A stretch of 64,000 nt of DNA from Serratia ureilytica (GCF_013375155.1 NZ_JABXOF010000001.1:248001-312000), one strand, 5' to 3'; counted from the first letter of the stretch, positions 17,453 to 27,480 are shown. The notes: generated from the sequence alone by a model not told the origin. Made by a program: numbers and translations.

Positions 17453-20068
17453 ATGGCACACAAAAGAATAACAACCCTCGCGCCAAAACGTTTGGTGAAG
17501 CTGATTAATGGTGTAATTTATTTTTCTGCTGTGCCTTTTTCATTCTCACATATGGCCATGGCGGAGGAGCAGTTCAACACTTCCTTCATCCATGGCGATG
17601 ACAATATCGCCCAGGTGGCGTCGTTGGCCAGCGGGGATGATATTCTGCCGGGTAAATATCCGTTTGATATCTATCTCAACGGGCAGCGTATCGATCACCG
17701 TGAAATCGAGTTCAAGAAAGAATCCAAGGACTCTCCTGTCGCCCCGTGCCTGACGGCGGCGGACTATCAGGATTACGGCGTAAAGCTGCCTGGCGATCTG
17801 ACCACCGCAGGTGCCGAGCAATGCTACGCATTGCCGCAGCAGATCTCCGGCGCCAAGCTGAACTATGACGCCGCCGTACAGCGTATGGATCTGGAAGTGC
17901 CGCAGGTGTTTCTGATCCCGCGTCCGCAAGGCGCCATTTCACCGAAAGTTTACGATCGTGGCATCAACGCCGGCTTTGTAAACTATAACTTTAGCGGTAC
18001 CCATAACCGCTACGGTAATAATCAGAACGACAAGACCTCAGACTATTACTTTTTGAGTCTCAACAACGGCCTCAATATCGGCGATTGGCGCCTGCGCAAC
18101 AACTCGACGTTGAACCAACAGTCGGGCGCCGGTACGCATTGGAAGAACATTTCCAGCTGGGCGGAAACGGACATCGTTTCTCTGCGCAGCCGTCTGGTGA
18201 TCGGCCAGACCAACACCAATAACAATGTTTTCGACAGCATTCAGTTCCGCGGTGTGCAGATGTCCAGCGCCGACGACATGCTGCCGGAAAGCCAGCGCGG
18301 CTATGCGCCGGTGGTGCGCGGTGTGGCGACGACCAACGCGCGCGTTGAAGTGCGTCAGAACGGCTATACCATTTACAGTACCAACGTGCCGCCAGGGCCG
18401 TTTGCGCTGACGGACATTTTCCCAAGCACCTTGAGCGGTAACCTGGATGTGACGGTCATCGAAGCCAACGGTTCGAGAACCTCATTCGTCGTGCCATTCT
18501 CCTCGGTGCCGAACATGCTGCGCGAAGGGATTTGGAACTATCAGCTGACCGCCGGTAAATACCACGACGGCACCAGCCGCTATCAGCCCAAGTTTGTACA
18601 AGGTACCTTGTCGCACGGCATGTCGTATGACATCACGCCTTACGGCGGCGTGCTGGTGGCGGAAAACTACCGTTCAGCGGTTGTGGGCCTGGGTAAAAAC
18701 CTGGGGAACTGGGGGGCCGTTTCCTTTGATATGTCCTATTCCGACACCAACCTGGTGAACGGCGATGACAAGCAAGGGGAAAGTTTCCGTTTCCTGTATT
18801 CCAAGTCGCTCAACGATTGGGGGACGGAATTCCGCATTGCCGGTTACCGTTACTCGACCTCCGGCTATTATGATTTCTCCGATGCGGTTGCCGAGCGCGA
18901 ACGCTATGAGAACGGCTATTACCGTAACGATTACTACGATCAAAACGATCGCAACCTGGGCGTGCCGGACTGGGCGGAGTCGCGCCGTCGCAGTTATTAT
19001 ACCAGCCGGTTCAACAACAAACGCCAGCGCGTTGAGCTGTCTGTCAACCAGCGCATCGCCGGTAATTCGACGCTGTACGCCAACCTCAGCAACCAGTCTT
19101 ACTGGGGCGGGTCCGGCGAAGATCGCACCGTTCAGACCGGTTTCAACAGCAGCTATAAAAATATCAGCTATGGCGTCTTCTATCAGGACAGCCGCAGCAA
19201 CTACGGCTATAAAGATCGCAGCGTCAACCTGACCGTATCGATTCCGTTCAGCTTCTTCAGCAAGGATTCGTCGGATATGACCGCCAGCTTCAACGCCGGC
19301 CACAGCAAGCAGAGCGGCAATACCTACAGCGCCGGCCTGAGCGGTACCGCGCTGGATGACAACCGCTTGAACTATGCGGTGCAAAGCGGCCATGATCGTT
19401 ATTCGGGCCAAACCAGCTCGGCCAACGTCGGTTACCAGGGCAGCATGGGGAACATCAATGCCGGTTACAGCTACAGCAAAGATTATCAACAATCTTCGTT
19501 GGGCGTGGCGGGCGGCATCGTCGCACACTCCGGCGGCGTGACGTTGACCCAGCCGCTGCAGAACACCTTTGTGCTGGTGGAAGCCAAAGACGCCAAAGGC
19601 GTTCGCATCGAAAACCAACCGGGCGTCGCCATCGACCGCTTCGGTTACGCGGTAATGACCTCGGCGTCGCCATACCGTCATAACCGCGTGGCGCTGCGCA
19701 CCGAAGATATCGGCAACGGCCTGGATATCCCGATGGCGGCGCGAGACGTGGTGCCGACTTACGGCGCAATCACCCGCGTGAAGTTTGAAACGCACACGGG
19801 CCAAAGCCTGTTGGTGCACAGCAAGATGGCCGACGGCAGCGTACCGCCGATTGGCGCCAACGTCTTCAGTGCGGACGGCAAGAACAACGGTACTGTCGGT
19901 ACCAACGGCGATATTTATATTTCAGGGGCTTCCGCAGGGGATCGCCTGCTGGTGAAATGGGGCAACGACGCGGGCGAAAGCTGCTCACTGGTGGTGCCGG
20001 AATTGAAAGCGGCGACCGAACAGCTGATGGGTTATCAGGAACTTTCGCTGACCTGCGGAAAACCGTAA
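17453..20068 (+). CDS. Outer-membrane fimbrial usher
   Basis: Usher of 871 residues (FimD/PapC family) that assembles and secretes the pilus. Signal region about 1-35. An N-terminal chaperone-binding domain (FNTSFIHGDD...GKYPFDIYLNGQ) is followed by the 24-strand barrel with plug and two C-terminal domains ending LTCGK. Signature GYAPVVRGVATTNARVEV is present. The ATG at 17453 is preferred because AAGGA sits 9 nt before it but directly abuts the earlier ATG at 17444. S. marcescens literature calls the usher fimC, so I leave the symbol blank. Confidence 0.95.
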   Translation: MAHKRITTLAPKRLVKLINGVIYFSAVPFSFSHMAMAEEQFNTSFIHGDDNIAQVASLASGDDILPGKYPFDIYLNGQRIDHREIEFKKESKDSPVAPCLTAADYQDYGVKLPGDLTTAGAEQCYALPQQISGAKLNYDAAVQRMDLEVPQVFLIPRPQGAISPKVYDRGINAGFVNYNFSGTHNRYGNNQNDKTSDYYFLSLNNGLNIGDWRLRNNSTLNQQSGAGTHWKNISSWAETDIVSLRSRLVIGQTNTNNNVFDSIQFRGVQMSSADDMLPESQRGYAPVVRGVATTNARVEVRQNGYTIYSTNVPPGPFALTDIFPSTLSGNLDVTVIEANGSRTSFVVPFSSVPNMLREGIWNYQLTAGKYHDGTSRYQPKFVQGTLSHGMSYDITPYGGVLVAENYRSAVVGLGKNLGNWGAVSFDMSYSDTNLVNGDDKQGESFRFLYSKSLNDWGTEFRIAGYRYSTSGYYDFSDAVAERERYENGYYRNDYYDQNDRNLGVPDWAESRRRSYYTSRFNNKRQRVELSVNQRIAGNSTLYANLSNQSYWGGSGEDRTVQTGFNSSYKNISYGVFYQDSRSNYGYKDRSVNLTVSIPFSFFSKDSSDMTASFNAGHSKQSGNTYSAGLSGTALDDNRLNYAVQSGHDRYSGQTSSANVGYQGSMGNINAGYSYSKDYQQSSLGVAGGIVAHSGGVTLTQPLQNTFVLVEAKDAKGVRIENQPGVAIDRFGYAVMTSASPYRHNRVALRTEDIGNGLDIPMAARDVVPTYGAITRVKFETHTGQSLLVHSKMADGSVPPIGANVFSADGKNNGTVGTNGDIYISGASAGDRLLVKWGNDAGESCSLVVPELKAATEQLMGYQELSLTCGKP

Positions 20069-20079
20069 AAGGAAAGGAT

Positions 20080-21120
20080 ATGTCTTCTTTGTTAAAGCAC
20101 AAGAATCTCGGGTTGGCGGCTGGGCTGCTGGTCACGCTGGGCGCGTTTTCTCAGAGCAGCTATGCGCTGTCTTGTAAGCAGAACGGCAGCATTCGCCAGG
20201 ATATCGTGCTGGATAAAGCCATCAAGGTGTCGACCGCCAACACCGCGCCGGGCGCGTTGCTGTGGCGTTCGCAGACTTTTACTTCGACCTTCCAATGTAC
20301 GGATGACTGGAACAACCCGAAAGGGGAGAACGCCTACCTGTACTGGGATCCGCAGTCCCGGATGAGTCAGATCCATAATTCGATCGAAGTGGGTGTCACT
20401 TATCAGGGGATTGATGTCAAACCGACTAAAGGCGCACGTCAGGACGTCGGTCCCGGCACGGAATGTCGCCGTTCGGGCAGCCGTTGTTTGTCTCCGGCCA
20501 GATCGCTGACGGTAACCGTGTCTTACGCCATCTACATTAAAGCAACCGGCAAGGCGCCGCCGGCCGGCGGCAAGATCAACGACAACAACTCGTACTCGGT
20601 ATTTCAGGTTGATGGCGTCGGCGGCTTGAACGGCACGCCGAACAGTAACTTTAACGCCTACATTTCCGGGCTGGGCAACATTCAGTTTATTTCCTGCAAC
20701 CCAAAAATTACTGTGGTGGCCAACAACGGTTCGACGGTGAATTTCGGTACTATCCCGCGTCAGAATGCGGTGGTGGGTAAAATCGAGAAACAGGTACCGT
20801 TCTCGGTGGCCGCCAATATGTCCGATCCGACGACCGGACAGGACTGCCAGGGGGAGACGCTGCAGGCCAGCTTCAGCACCACCTATCCACTGCAGGATAA
20901 CAGCGTGATCCTGCCGACCAGCGACAGCGGTTTCGGGATTTTGATCTCGCAGGCGGCGACGCCGAATACGCCGATCATGATGAACAGTCCGGTCGATCTG
21001 GGCCTGGTCAACGGCACCATCGTTGAAAAGAACTTTATGGCCAGCCTGAAATGGTTGAGCACCAACCCGAAAGTGGGGCCGTTCAGCGCATCGGCGAATA
21101 TTGACGTCACCTTCAAATAA
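20080..21120 (+). CDS. Fimbrial tip adhesin (two-domain FimH-like)
   Basis: 346 residues from the start at 20080 (AAAGGAAAGG upstream); the frame is also open into the usher but those residues are not used. Signal peptide about 1-30 (ends SSYA), then an N-terminal lectin-like domain with its own Cys pairs (SCKQNG, FQCTDDW, ECRRSGSRC). From about 195 there is a pilin domain with the chaperone-usher Cys pair (ISCNPK, DCQGETL) and a C-terminal ASANIDVTFK strand. Being last in the operon and about twice pilin length supports the tip adhesin assignment. Receptor unknown. Confidence 0.9.
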   Translation: MSSLLKHKNLGLAAGLLVTLGAFSQSSYALSCKQNGSIRQDIVLDKAIKVSTANTAPGALLWRSQTFTSTFQCTDDWNNPKGENAYLYWDPQSRMSQIHNSIEVGVTYQGIDVKPTKGARQDVGPGTECRRSGSRCLSPARSLTVTVSYAIYIKATGKAPPAGGKINDNNSYSVFQVDGVGGLNGTPNSNFNAYISGLGNIQFISCNPKITVVANNGSTVNFGTIPRQNAVVGKIEKQVPFSVAANMSDPTTGQDCQGETLQASFSTTYPLQDNSVILPTSDSGFGILISQAATPNTPIMMNSPVDLGLVNGTIVEKNFMASLKWLSTNPKVGPFSASANIDVTFK

Positions 21121-21141
21121 TTCGGTGTCTCGTCAATAAAG

Positions 21142-21176
21142 AAAGGGTTCAGTTCTCGCGAACTGAACCCTTTTTT
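21142..21176. terminator. Terminator of the fimbrial operon, possibly bidirectional
   Basis: GGGTTCAGTTC (21145-21155) pairs perfectly with GAACTGAACCC (21160-21170) over a TCGC loop. A T-run follows on the plus strand and an A-run precedes the stem. It separates the adhesin gene from the convergent regulator at 21195. Confidence 0.92.
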
Positions 21177-21194
21177 GTGCCTTTACCATGAGGA

Positions 21195-21653
21195 TTAACG
21201 CAGCCCCATCCAGCTGGTGCATACGCCTTCCGGCAGTTTGCCAGCAAACCAGTGCGGTAAGGCGGGGGCGTCGCGGTGTTGCTCAGTCTGCGTCTGCGCC
21301 GGCTGCGCCGGCCATTCTGCGACGTCCCAGCGGGTGGTGCGGCGATACACCGCCGGGGTCTTGCCGAACTGTTTCTTGAAGGCGCGCGAGAACGACGGCT
21401 GAGAATCGAAGTGGTATTGCAGGGCGATATCCAGGATCGGTCGTGGGGTGGAGCGCAGTGCCTGCGCCGCCTGCGACAGGCGCCGCTCGCGGATATAGCT
21501 GCCGAGCGCGTGGCCGGTGGTGCTGCGGAACATGCGCTGCAGGTGCCATTTGGAGTAGCCTGACTTGGCGGCGACGTTATCCAGCAGCAGCGGTTGGTCC
21601 AGATGAGTTTCAATCCAGTCTAGTAAATCGTGAATGATATTGACGCGATCCAT
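21195..21653 (-). CDS. MarA/SoxS/Rob-type AraC-family regulator
   Basis: 152-residue AraC-family activator. The two helix-turn-helices occupy about 5-108: SGYSKWHLQRMFRSTTG, the linker IRERRLSQAAQAL, then ILDIALQYHFDSQPSF and FKKQFGKTPAVYRR, closest to the MarA/SoxS/Rob group. A tail of about 40 residues (Pro/Gln-rich, ends WMGLR) is extra compared with MarA (about 127) but far shorter than the Rob ligand domain. An 11-bp palindrome GTCACAGTGAC lies about 33 bp upstream (21686-21696). Targets unknown; relatives control efflux and redox stress. Confidence 0.88.
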   Translation of the reverse strand: MDRVNIIHDLLDWIETHLDQPLLLDNVAAKSGYSKWHLQRMFRSTTGHALGSYIRERRLSQAAQALRSTPRPILDIALQYHFDSQPSFSRAFKKQFGKTPAVYRRTTRWDVAEWPAQPAQTQTEQHRDAPALPHWFAGKLPEGVCTSWMGLR

Positions 21654-21811
21654 GGTTTTAGTTCTCCCGCAAAAACGACATTCAGGTCACAGTGACTTAG
21701 CTTAATTATCCAAGAATATACTTTGATAATAGGCGTGACTACGCCGTTACGCAAGGGTAAACCGGGGGTAAATAGGTGGCCAAAAATGCTCTTTGAGCGG
21801 CAGGGGTATAG

Positions 21812-21836
21812 AAAAAAGGCCGCATAAAGCGGCCTT
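21812..21836 (-). terminator. Terminator of mqo
   Basis: GGCCGC/GCGGCC stem extended by AA/TT (21816-21823 with 21829-21836), 5-nt loop, followed on the minus strand by a run of T (complement of A 21812-21817). It lies just after the mqo stop. Confidence 0.88.
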
Positions 21837-21858
21837 GTCAGCAGGAAACCACGGGGAA

Positions 21859-23439
21859 TCAGTTAGTTTCCGGTTTCACTTCAATGTAGTTCAGACCCAG
21901 CACGCTGCTGGTGTAACCGCGGATCTTGTTGGTCATCTCGATATCGCCGTTCAGCTTGTGGCCGTAAGACGGGATGATCTCTTTCAGCTTGCTCTGCCAT
22001 TCCGGCGTCGCCACTTTGTCTTTGAACACGGTTTCCATCAGATGCAGCATGATCGGCGCAGCGGTAGAAGCACCCGGCGAAGCGCCCAGCAGAGCGGCGA
22101 TGCTGCCGTCTTCAGAACTGACGACTTCGGTGCCGAACTGCAGCACGCCGCCTTTATCCGCATCTTTCTTGATGATCTGCACGCGTTGGCCCGCGGTCCA
22201 CAGCTTCCAGTCTTCCTGCTTGGCGTCCGGGAAGTACTCTTTCAGCGCGGCGAAGCGGTCGTCGTCGTTCATCATCAGCTGGCCGACCAGGTATTTCACC
22301 AGATCGAAGTTATCCAGACCGACGTGGGTCATCGGCATCAGGTTCGAGGTGCTCAGCGAGTGCATCAGATCGAACAGTGAACCGTTCTTCAGGAACTTGC
22401 TGGAGAAGGTGGCGAACGGCCCGAACAACAGCACGCGCTTGCCGTCCAGCATGCGGGTATCCAGGTGAGGCACGGACATCGGCGGTGAACCTACGCTGGC
22501 CAGGCCATACACTTTGGCCAGGTGCTGGTTGGCGATCTCCGGGTTGGTGGTGACCAGGAACTGGCCGCCGACCGGGAAGCCGCCGTAGCCGTCGGCTTCT
22601 GGGATGCCGGACTTCTGCAGCAGGGTCAGGGACGCGCCGCCTGCGCCGATGAACACGAACTTGGCGTTAACGGTGGTTTCTTTGCCGTCGCGGTTCAGAT
22701 CGGCAACGGTCACGCTCCAGGTCTGGTCGGCGTTGCGCTTGATGTCGCGCACTTCGTGGCTCAGGTTCAGCTTGAACTTGTCGCTGGCGCTAAGCGCGTC
22801 AACCAGCTGGTGGGTGATCACGCCGAAGTTGACGTCGGTACCCAGCGGCATGCGGGTCGCGGCGATTTTCTGCGCCGGATCGCGGCCGTTCATCACCAGT
22901 GGCGCCCACTGCTTGATCTGCGCAGGATCTTCGGAGTATTCCATGCCGCGGAACAGGGTGCTGTGCTGCAGCGCCGCATAGCGTTTACGCAGGAAGTTGA
23001 CGTTGTCGTCGCCCCACACGAAGCTCATGTGCGGCACGCTGTTAATGAAAGATTTCGGATCTTTCAGGACATTGTTTTTCACCTGATAAGACCAGAACTG
23101 GCGAGAGATTTCGAAAGACTCGTTGACCTTCACCGCCTTGCTGATGTCGATGGTGCCATCGGCTTTTTCCGGCGTGTAGTTCATTTCGCTGAAGGCGGAG
23201 TGCCCGGTACCGGCGTTGTTCCAGCCGTTGGAACTCTCTTCCGCTACGCCGTTCATGCGCTCGTACATGTCGATGGTCCAGGTCGGCTCCAGCTCATGCA
23301 GATAGGTACCCAAGGTGGCGCTCATGATGCCGCCGCCGATCAGAACCACGTCGACGGTTTTATTCTTCTCTTCAGCCGCCGCCTGTTGCGTAACGCCAAA
23401 CAGGCTGAGACTGAAAATCAGGACGAGTAATTTTCTCAT
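21859..23439 (-). CDS. mqo: Malate:quinone oxidoreductase
   Basis: FAD-dependent enzyme of 526 residues that oxidises malate to oxaloacetate and reduces quinone at the membrane. It has an N-terminal hydrophobic, signal-like stretch (about 1-22), as E. coli Mqo does. The FAD-binding motif follows ([19 protein letters not shown]), then family blocks [49 protein letters not shown] and [16 protein letters not shown]. Monocistronic: its own terminator lies downstream and 460 bp of non-coding DNA upstream. Confidence 0.97.
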   Translation of the reverse strand: MRKLLVLIFSLSLFGVTQQAAAEEKNKTVDVVLIGGGIMSATLGTYLHELEPTWTIDMYERMNGVAEESSNGWNNAGTGHSAFSEMNYTPEKADGTIDISKAVKVNESFEISRQFWSYQVKNNVLKDPKSFINSVPHMSFVWGDDNVNFLRKRYAALQHSTLFRGMEYSEDPAQIKQWAPLVMNGRDPAQKIAATRMPLGTDVNFGVITHQLVDALSASDKFKLNLSHEVRDIKRNADQTWSVTVADLNRDGKETTVNAKFVFIGAGGASLTLLQKSGIPEADGYGGFPVGGQFLVTTNPEIANQHLAKVYGLASVGSPPMSVPHLDTRMLDGKRVLLFGPFATFSSKFLKNGSLFDLMHSLSTSNLMPMTHVGLDNFDLVKYLVGQLMMNDDDRFAALKEYFPDAKQEDWKLWTAGQRVQIIKKDADKGGVLQFGTEVVSSEDGSIAALLGASPGASTAAPIMLHLMETVFKDKVATPEWQSKLKEIIPSYGHKLNGDIEMTNKIRGYTSSVLGLNYIEVKPETN

Positions 23440-23899
23440 TGAATTAAATCTCTTGTGTGTAAATTCTACTCATTGCAGGTGAAAGAATTTAGCGGGAGTT
23501 ACCCTGGAAATAATGAAGCCGACCGCCCGACGAAAGCCGATAGGCAGCAATAATGCCTTTTTGTTAATAGGGTTTTTAACGAAAAGTGAACTATTGCAGG
23601 CCGTCCGGATGCAAATTGATCGGTTCACGTTACTGGCGGGGTATTATTGTTTGCGAGAATGTTAAAAACTACTTTTGTAACTAAAAAAAATGAATATAAG
23701 CAAAAAACGGCCGGTTGCTGTCGCAGGAATAAACAGAGAGGGAAGAAAGGCCGTATAACCGCGTTATTTTCATGGGTTAATTGCCGCGTAATTAGACGTT
23801 ATTTCGTTATCACACAATAATTGCGGTTAAATTGCAAATACCTAGCGGTAACCAATAATAAATGGCCGCCGTGGCGGGCGGCCATCGTTCAGGGGTCGG
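23440..23899. other. mqo upstream region, no gene seen
   Basis: 460 bp, AT-rich (long A and T tracts around 23560-23860), between mqo and the 3' end of phoA. It should carry the mqo promoter; I cannot place it reliably. At 23862-23885 an ATGGCCGCC/GGCGGCCAT stem with a weak following T-rich stretch (minus strand) is the probable phoA terminator. Confidence 0.55.
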
Positions 23900-25327
23900 T
23901 TACTTGATACCCATCGCATCGCGCATGGTGAAGAACAGATCGGTCTGATCGGTCAGGCCCACTACGTTGGCGGCGTGCGGGCCGTAGGCCGCGACGCGCA
24001 GCTGGGTGCCGGTGTGTCCCTGAGATTCCTCTTCAGAGTTGCCGTAGCTGAGGGTCATCGGCGCGCCGTCCTTGGTGGTCAGCTTTTGGGTCAGGCCCGG
24101 CGCTTTGGCGTCGGCGGAGACGATCTGGCTGGCGTGCGCGTGGTCGGCGGTGACGATCACCAGCGTGTTGCCGTCGGCGCGGGCGAAGGCCAGCGCTTTT
24201 TGTACCGCTTCGTCCAGATCGACGGTTTCGCCAATCTGCCCGCACGGGTTGGCGGCGTGATCCTGCTTATCGATCGACGCGCCCTCTACCTGCAGGAAGA
24301 AGCCGTTCGGGTTGTCTTTCAACAGCGCGATCGCTTTTTCGGTCATCGCCGCCAGCGTTGGCGTGGCGGCGGTGCGCGCCGGGTTGTTTTCGCAGGTCAC
24401 TGCCGGTTTGTCGAGGTTGCCATGGTAGCTGGCTTTCGGCCCCAGCCAACGCACCGGCATATTGCCGTCGGCGAACAGCCCCAGCAGCGGTTTTTGCTGG
24501 TTGGCGAGGGTAACGGCCTGCAGTTCGTCGGCGTTGCTTACCCACTGATAACCCTGCGCCGCCGCCTGGTCCTTCAGCGATTTTCCTTGCCATTCGCCGC
24601 TTTTCGCCAGCTGGTTGAACGATTTCGCGCCGCCGCCCAGCGTGACGTCGGCGCGGGTTTTCAGCAGTTGTTCGGTGATGGAGCCACGGCCGCCATTTTC
24701 CAGCGCGTTAGCGGCGCATTTCTCGCTGGTTTCCTCCGGGCCATAGCACTTGCGTGAGATGACGTGCGAGACCAGCGCCGCCGGCGTGGCGTCTTGCAAC
24801 TCGGCGGTGGAGACGTTGCCGGTGGCCTTGCCGGCCGCCTTGGCGATCTCCAGCAGCGTCGGTTGATCCTTGCCGTTCACGTCCACGCCGAGCGCGCCGT
24901 TATAGGTTTTCACCCCGGTGGCCCAGGCGGTGGCGGAGGCGGCGGAGTCGGTCACGTAGTCCGGCTTGTGGGTTTTCCTGTCCAGCGAGTAATGGGTGTA
25001 TTGTCCTGTCAGCGGCAGGGCGTCGATGCCCTTGAAGTAACCGCCTGCGCCTTCGGCGTAGTTGCGCGCGGCGGTGATCTCGGAATCCCCCATGCCGTCG
25101 CCGATCAGCAGGATCACGTTTTTCGCCGTTTTGTCCGACAGCGATGCCTTCAGCGCGGTGGTCTGATCGCCGGCCAGACGGCGGGCGCCGCCCGGTTCGA
25201 CGAGGTTGCCGCGCGCGGCGCGATCGGTCAGGCCATCGGCATTGGCCGAGGTTTCCGCCGCGATGGCGGAGGAACAGAGCAGGGCGGACAGTACGGCGCC
25301 GGCGATCAGGGATACAGCAGGTTGCAT
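23900..25327 (-). CDS. phoA: Periplasmic alkaline phosphatase
   Basis: Phosphomonoesterase of 475 residues, similar in length to E. coli PhoA (471). Sec signal peptide about 1-24 (AIAA cleavage region). The metal-binding Asp lies in [12 protein letters not shown], the nucleophile is Ser128 (precursor numbering) in [11 protein letters not shown], and metal ligands appear in [11 protein letters not shown] and [11 protein letters not shown]. Cys residues form the usual disulphides. AAGGAG lies 8 nt before the start. A Pho box about 70 bp upstream indicates PhoB control under phosphate limitation. Confidence 0.97.
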
Positions 25328-25398
25328 GGGGTAAGCTCCTTGTCGTAATACAACAATGTAAATAACATCAAATTGTTACGAAAGGAGAGTAGAGCAGA

Positions 25399-25419
25399 GG
25401 GATGACAATTTTATGACAG
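25399..25419 (-). promoter_or_regulatory. Pho box upstream of phoA
   Basis: On the minus strand CTGTCATAAAATTGTCATCC shows two direct TGTCAT units 11 bp apart separated by an AT-rich tetranucleotide, matching the PhoB-binding Pho box (CTGTCATAAAGTTGTCAC type). It sits in the position expected for activation of phoA. Confidence 0.9.
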
Positions 25420-25458
25420 CGGAAGGCGGGACGGCCCGGCGGCCATCCCGTTTGACGA

Positions 25459-26166
25459 TCAGGCCGCGCGCGCCGGGATAGCGAGCCCACGCTGCACCGC
25501 CGGGCGCGCCAGACCGCGCTCCAGCCACTGCGCGACGCGAGGGAAACTGTCGAACTCCACCAGTTCGCGCGCCTCATAGAAGCCGATCAGGTTGCGCACC
25601 CAACCCAGCAGCGAGATATCGGCGATGGTGTACTCCGCGCCCATGATCCAGTCGCGGCCTTCAAGTCGCGTTTCCAGCACGCCGAGCAGGCGTTTCGATT
25701 CGTTTTTGTAGCGCTCCAGCGGCCGCTTGTCTTCATATTCGCGCCCGGCGAATTTATGGAAGAAACCGAGCTGGCCGAACATCGGGCCGACGGCGGCCAT
25801 CTGGAAGAACACCCATTGAATGGTTTCGTAACGCTGCGCCGGGTCCTGCGGCAGGAAACGGCCGCTCTTTTCCGCCAGGTAGAGCAGAATGGCGCCGGAT
25901 TCGAACAGCGGCAGCGGCCGGCCGCCGGGGCCATCGGGATCGATGATCGCCGGGATCTTGCCGTTCGGGTTCAGCGCCAGGAATTCCGGCGTCCAGGTTT
26001 CGTTGTTGCCGATGTCGATCAGGTGCGCTTCATAAGGCAGGCCGATCTCCTCCAGCATGATGGAGACTTTGACGCCGTTCGGCGTCGGCAGAGAGTAGAG
26101 CTGCAGCCGTTCTGGATGCTGAGCCGGCCAGCGTTTGACGATCGGGAATTGGGTGGAATCGAGCAT
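25459..26166 (-). CDS. Glutathione S-transferase family protein (YghU/Ure2p-like)
   Basis: 235-residue cytosolic GST. The N-terminal thioredoxin fold (about 19-105) has LYSLPTPNGVKVSIMLEEIGLPYEAH and the glutathione-binding cis-Pro and Glu-Ser region (GKIPAIIDPDG...LFESGAILLYLAEK). The helical C-terminal domain includes YTIADISLLGW. It resembles the E. coli YfcG/YghU type, which have disulphide reductase or peroxidase activity. Monocistronic, with the phoA promoter region downstream and a divergent-free 74-bp gap to the next upstream gene. Confidence 0.9.
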   Translation of the reverse strand: MLDSTQFPIVKRWPAQHPERLQLYSLPTPNGVKVSIMLEEIGLPYEAHLIDIGNNETWTPEFLALNPNGKIPAIIDPDGPGGRPLPLFESGAILLYLAEKSGRFLPQDPAQRYETIQWVFFQMAAVGPMFGQLGFFHKFAGREYEDKRPLERYKNESKRLLGVLETRLEGRDWIMGAEYTIADISLLGWVRNLIGFYEARELVEFDSFPRVAQWLERGLARPAVQRGLAIPARAA

Positions 26167-26240
26167 GGAAACTCCTCGGGTTGGCGGGGTCGCTTAAGCG
26201 TACCCCTAGAGTATTGCAGTAAAACTACCCTGTCGCCGGG

Positions 26241-26924
26241 TTACACCGTGAGGTCAAAATGTGCGGCCAGCGCTTTTTTACCGGCGGGGGTCAGCTGCAG
26301 CTCGCGGCTGTCGAGCCGGCGAAGGATCCAGCCGCGTTGGATAAAGGCGGCTAACAGCGCGGCGCCCAGCGCGCCGCCGAGGTGAGATCGGCGTTCGCTC
26401 CAATCCAGGCAGCCGCAGGCGAAGCGGCGGCGGGTGGGCGCGGGGGAGCAATCGACGCCCAGCCGCGCCAGCGCGGCCTGACCGATGTCGCTTAACCGGT
26501 AGTCTGCCTCGCCGGTCAGCCAGTTCAGCGCATGCAGCCGATCGTGCAGCTTCACCGCCACCTCGCCCGCCATATGGTCGTAGCAGGTGCGAGCATATTG
26601 CAGCGAGGTGGGCGTGCGGCTTTTCACCGACGGGCGCGGCACGCCCGCCAGCGCCATCAGGCCTTCCAGCGCTGCGGCCACCGGTTGCCCGGCCAGTCGG
26701 AAATAGCGATAGCGCCCCTGTTTGACACAGGCAATCAACTGCTGCTCCAGCAGCTTCGCCAGATGTGCGCTGGCGGTAGACGGAGCGACCTCGACCGCCG
26801 CGCTGAGCTCGGTGGCGGTGTAGGCGCGCCCGTCCATCAACAGGCACAGCATGCGCGCCCGGGTGCGGTCGGCGATGGCGGCGCTCAGCGCCGCTAAACG
26901 ATCTTCTATCTCGATGTTATACAT
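26241..26924 (-). CDS. ArsR-like winged-helix regulator
   Basis: 227-residue regulator. The N-terminal winged helix (about 8-80) reads LSAAIADRTRARMLCLL...YTATELSAAVEVAPSTASAHLAKLLEQQLI. A second domain carries a conserved block CGCLDWSERRSHLGGALGAALL and a C-terminal winged-helix-like end (LTPAGKKALAAHF). The start codon lies inside a 26-bp inverted repeat (26922-26947), and no good Shine-Dalgarno precedes it, so translation may be leaderless or start further in. It is divergent from the antibiotic biosynthesis monooxygenase at 27100, which it probably represses. Inducer unknown. Confidence 0.82.
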   Translation of the reverse strand: MYNIEIEDRLAALSAAIADRTRARMLCLLMDGRAYTATELSAAVEVAPSTASAHLAKLLEQQLIACVKQGRYRYFRLAGQPVAAALEGLMALAGVPRPSVKSRTPTSLQYARTCYDHMAGEVAVKLHDRLHALNWLTGEADYRLSDIGQAALARLGVDCSPAPTRRRFACGCLDWSERRSHLGGALGAALLAAFIQRGWILRRLDSRELQLTPAGKKALAAHFDLTV

Positions 26925-26947
26925 ACTTCGAGGTTAGACGAAGTATG
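26922..26947. promoter_or_regulatory. Inverted repeat operator overlapping the regulator start codon
   Basis: CATACTTCG (26922-26930) and CGAAGTATG (26939-26947) are perfect 9-bp inverted arms over an 8-bp centre. The left arm contains the regulator's ATG. This looks like a dimer-binding operator giving autoregulation and control of the divergent gene. Confidence 0.75.
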
Positions 26948-27099
26948 GCTGTGCGTCCATTGCTAGCCTGTGGTCATCGCACTTTGGTGCTGTGCGGCCG
27001 TATTCGCTGGATATTGATGAGCGGGCGTTGAAACCGGTGCAGTGGCGCCATTCTTACCCTGCGCGCGTACCGTAATTTTACCGTTGAGAGGAGAAGATA

Positions 27100-27447
27100 A
27101 TGATCGCCGTGATTTTTGAACTGCAGGCCGCCGATGGGCAGCGCGATACCTACCTGGAGTTGGCGGCGGCGCTGAAGCCGCTGCTGGCGCAGATCGACGG
27201 ATTCATTTCCATCGAGCGCTTTCAAAGCCTGGCCGATCCTGCGCGCTTGTTGTCGCTCTCCTTCTGGCGCGACGAAGCGGCGGTGCAGCAGTGGCGCAAT
27301 CTCGAACAGCACCGGGCGGCGCAGGCGCGCGGCCGTGGCGAGGTGTTGGCGCAGTATCGGCTGCGGGTGGCGGAAGTGGTGCGGGACTACGGGCTGGAGA
27401 GCCGCGACCAGGCGCCACAGGATAGCCGTTGTTATCACCGTACCTGA
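27100..27447 (+). CDS. Antibiotic biosynthesis monooxygenase (ABM) domain protein
   Basis: 115-residue dimeric alpha/beta-barrel ABM protein: MIAVIFELQAADGQRDTYLELAAALKPLLAQIDGFISIERFQS, then LSLSFWRDEAAVQQWRNLEQHR. Members include quinol or haem-type oxygenases, and many are general electrophile-related enzymes. GAGAGGAGAAG precedes the start. It is divergent from the winged-helix regulator at 26241-26924, whose operator-like dyad lies about 150 bp upstream. No catalytic role can be fixed from sequence alone. Confidence 0.85.
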   Translation: MIAVIFELQAADGQRDTYLELAAALKPLLAQIDGFISIERFQSLADPARLLSLSFWRDEAAVQQWRNLEQHRAAQARGRGEVLAQYRLRVAEVVRDYGLESRDQAPQDSRCYHRT

Positions 27448-27480
27448 GAAAAAGTCCGCCGCCGGCGGGCTTTCACCCGC

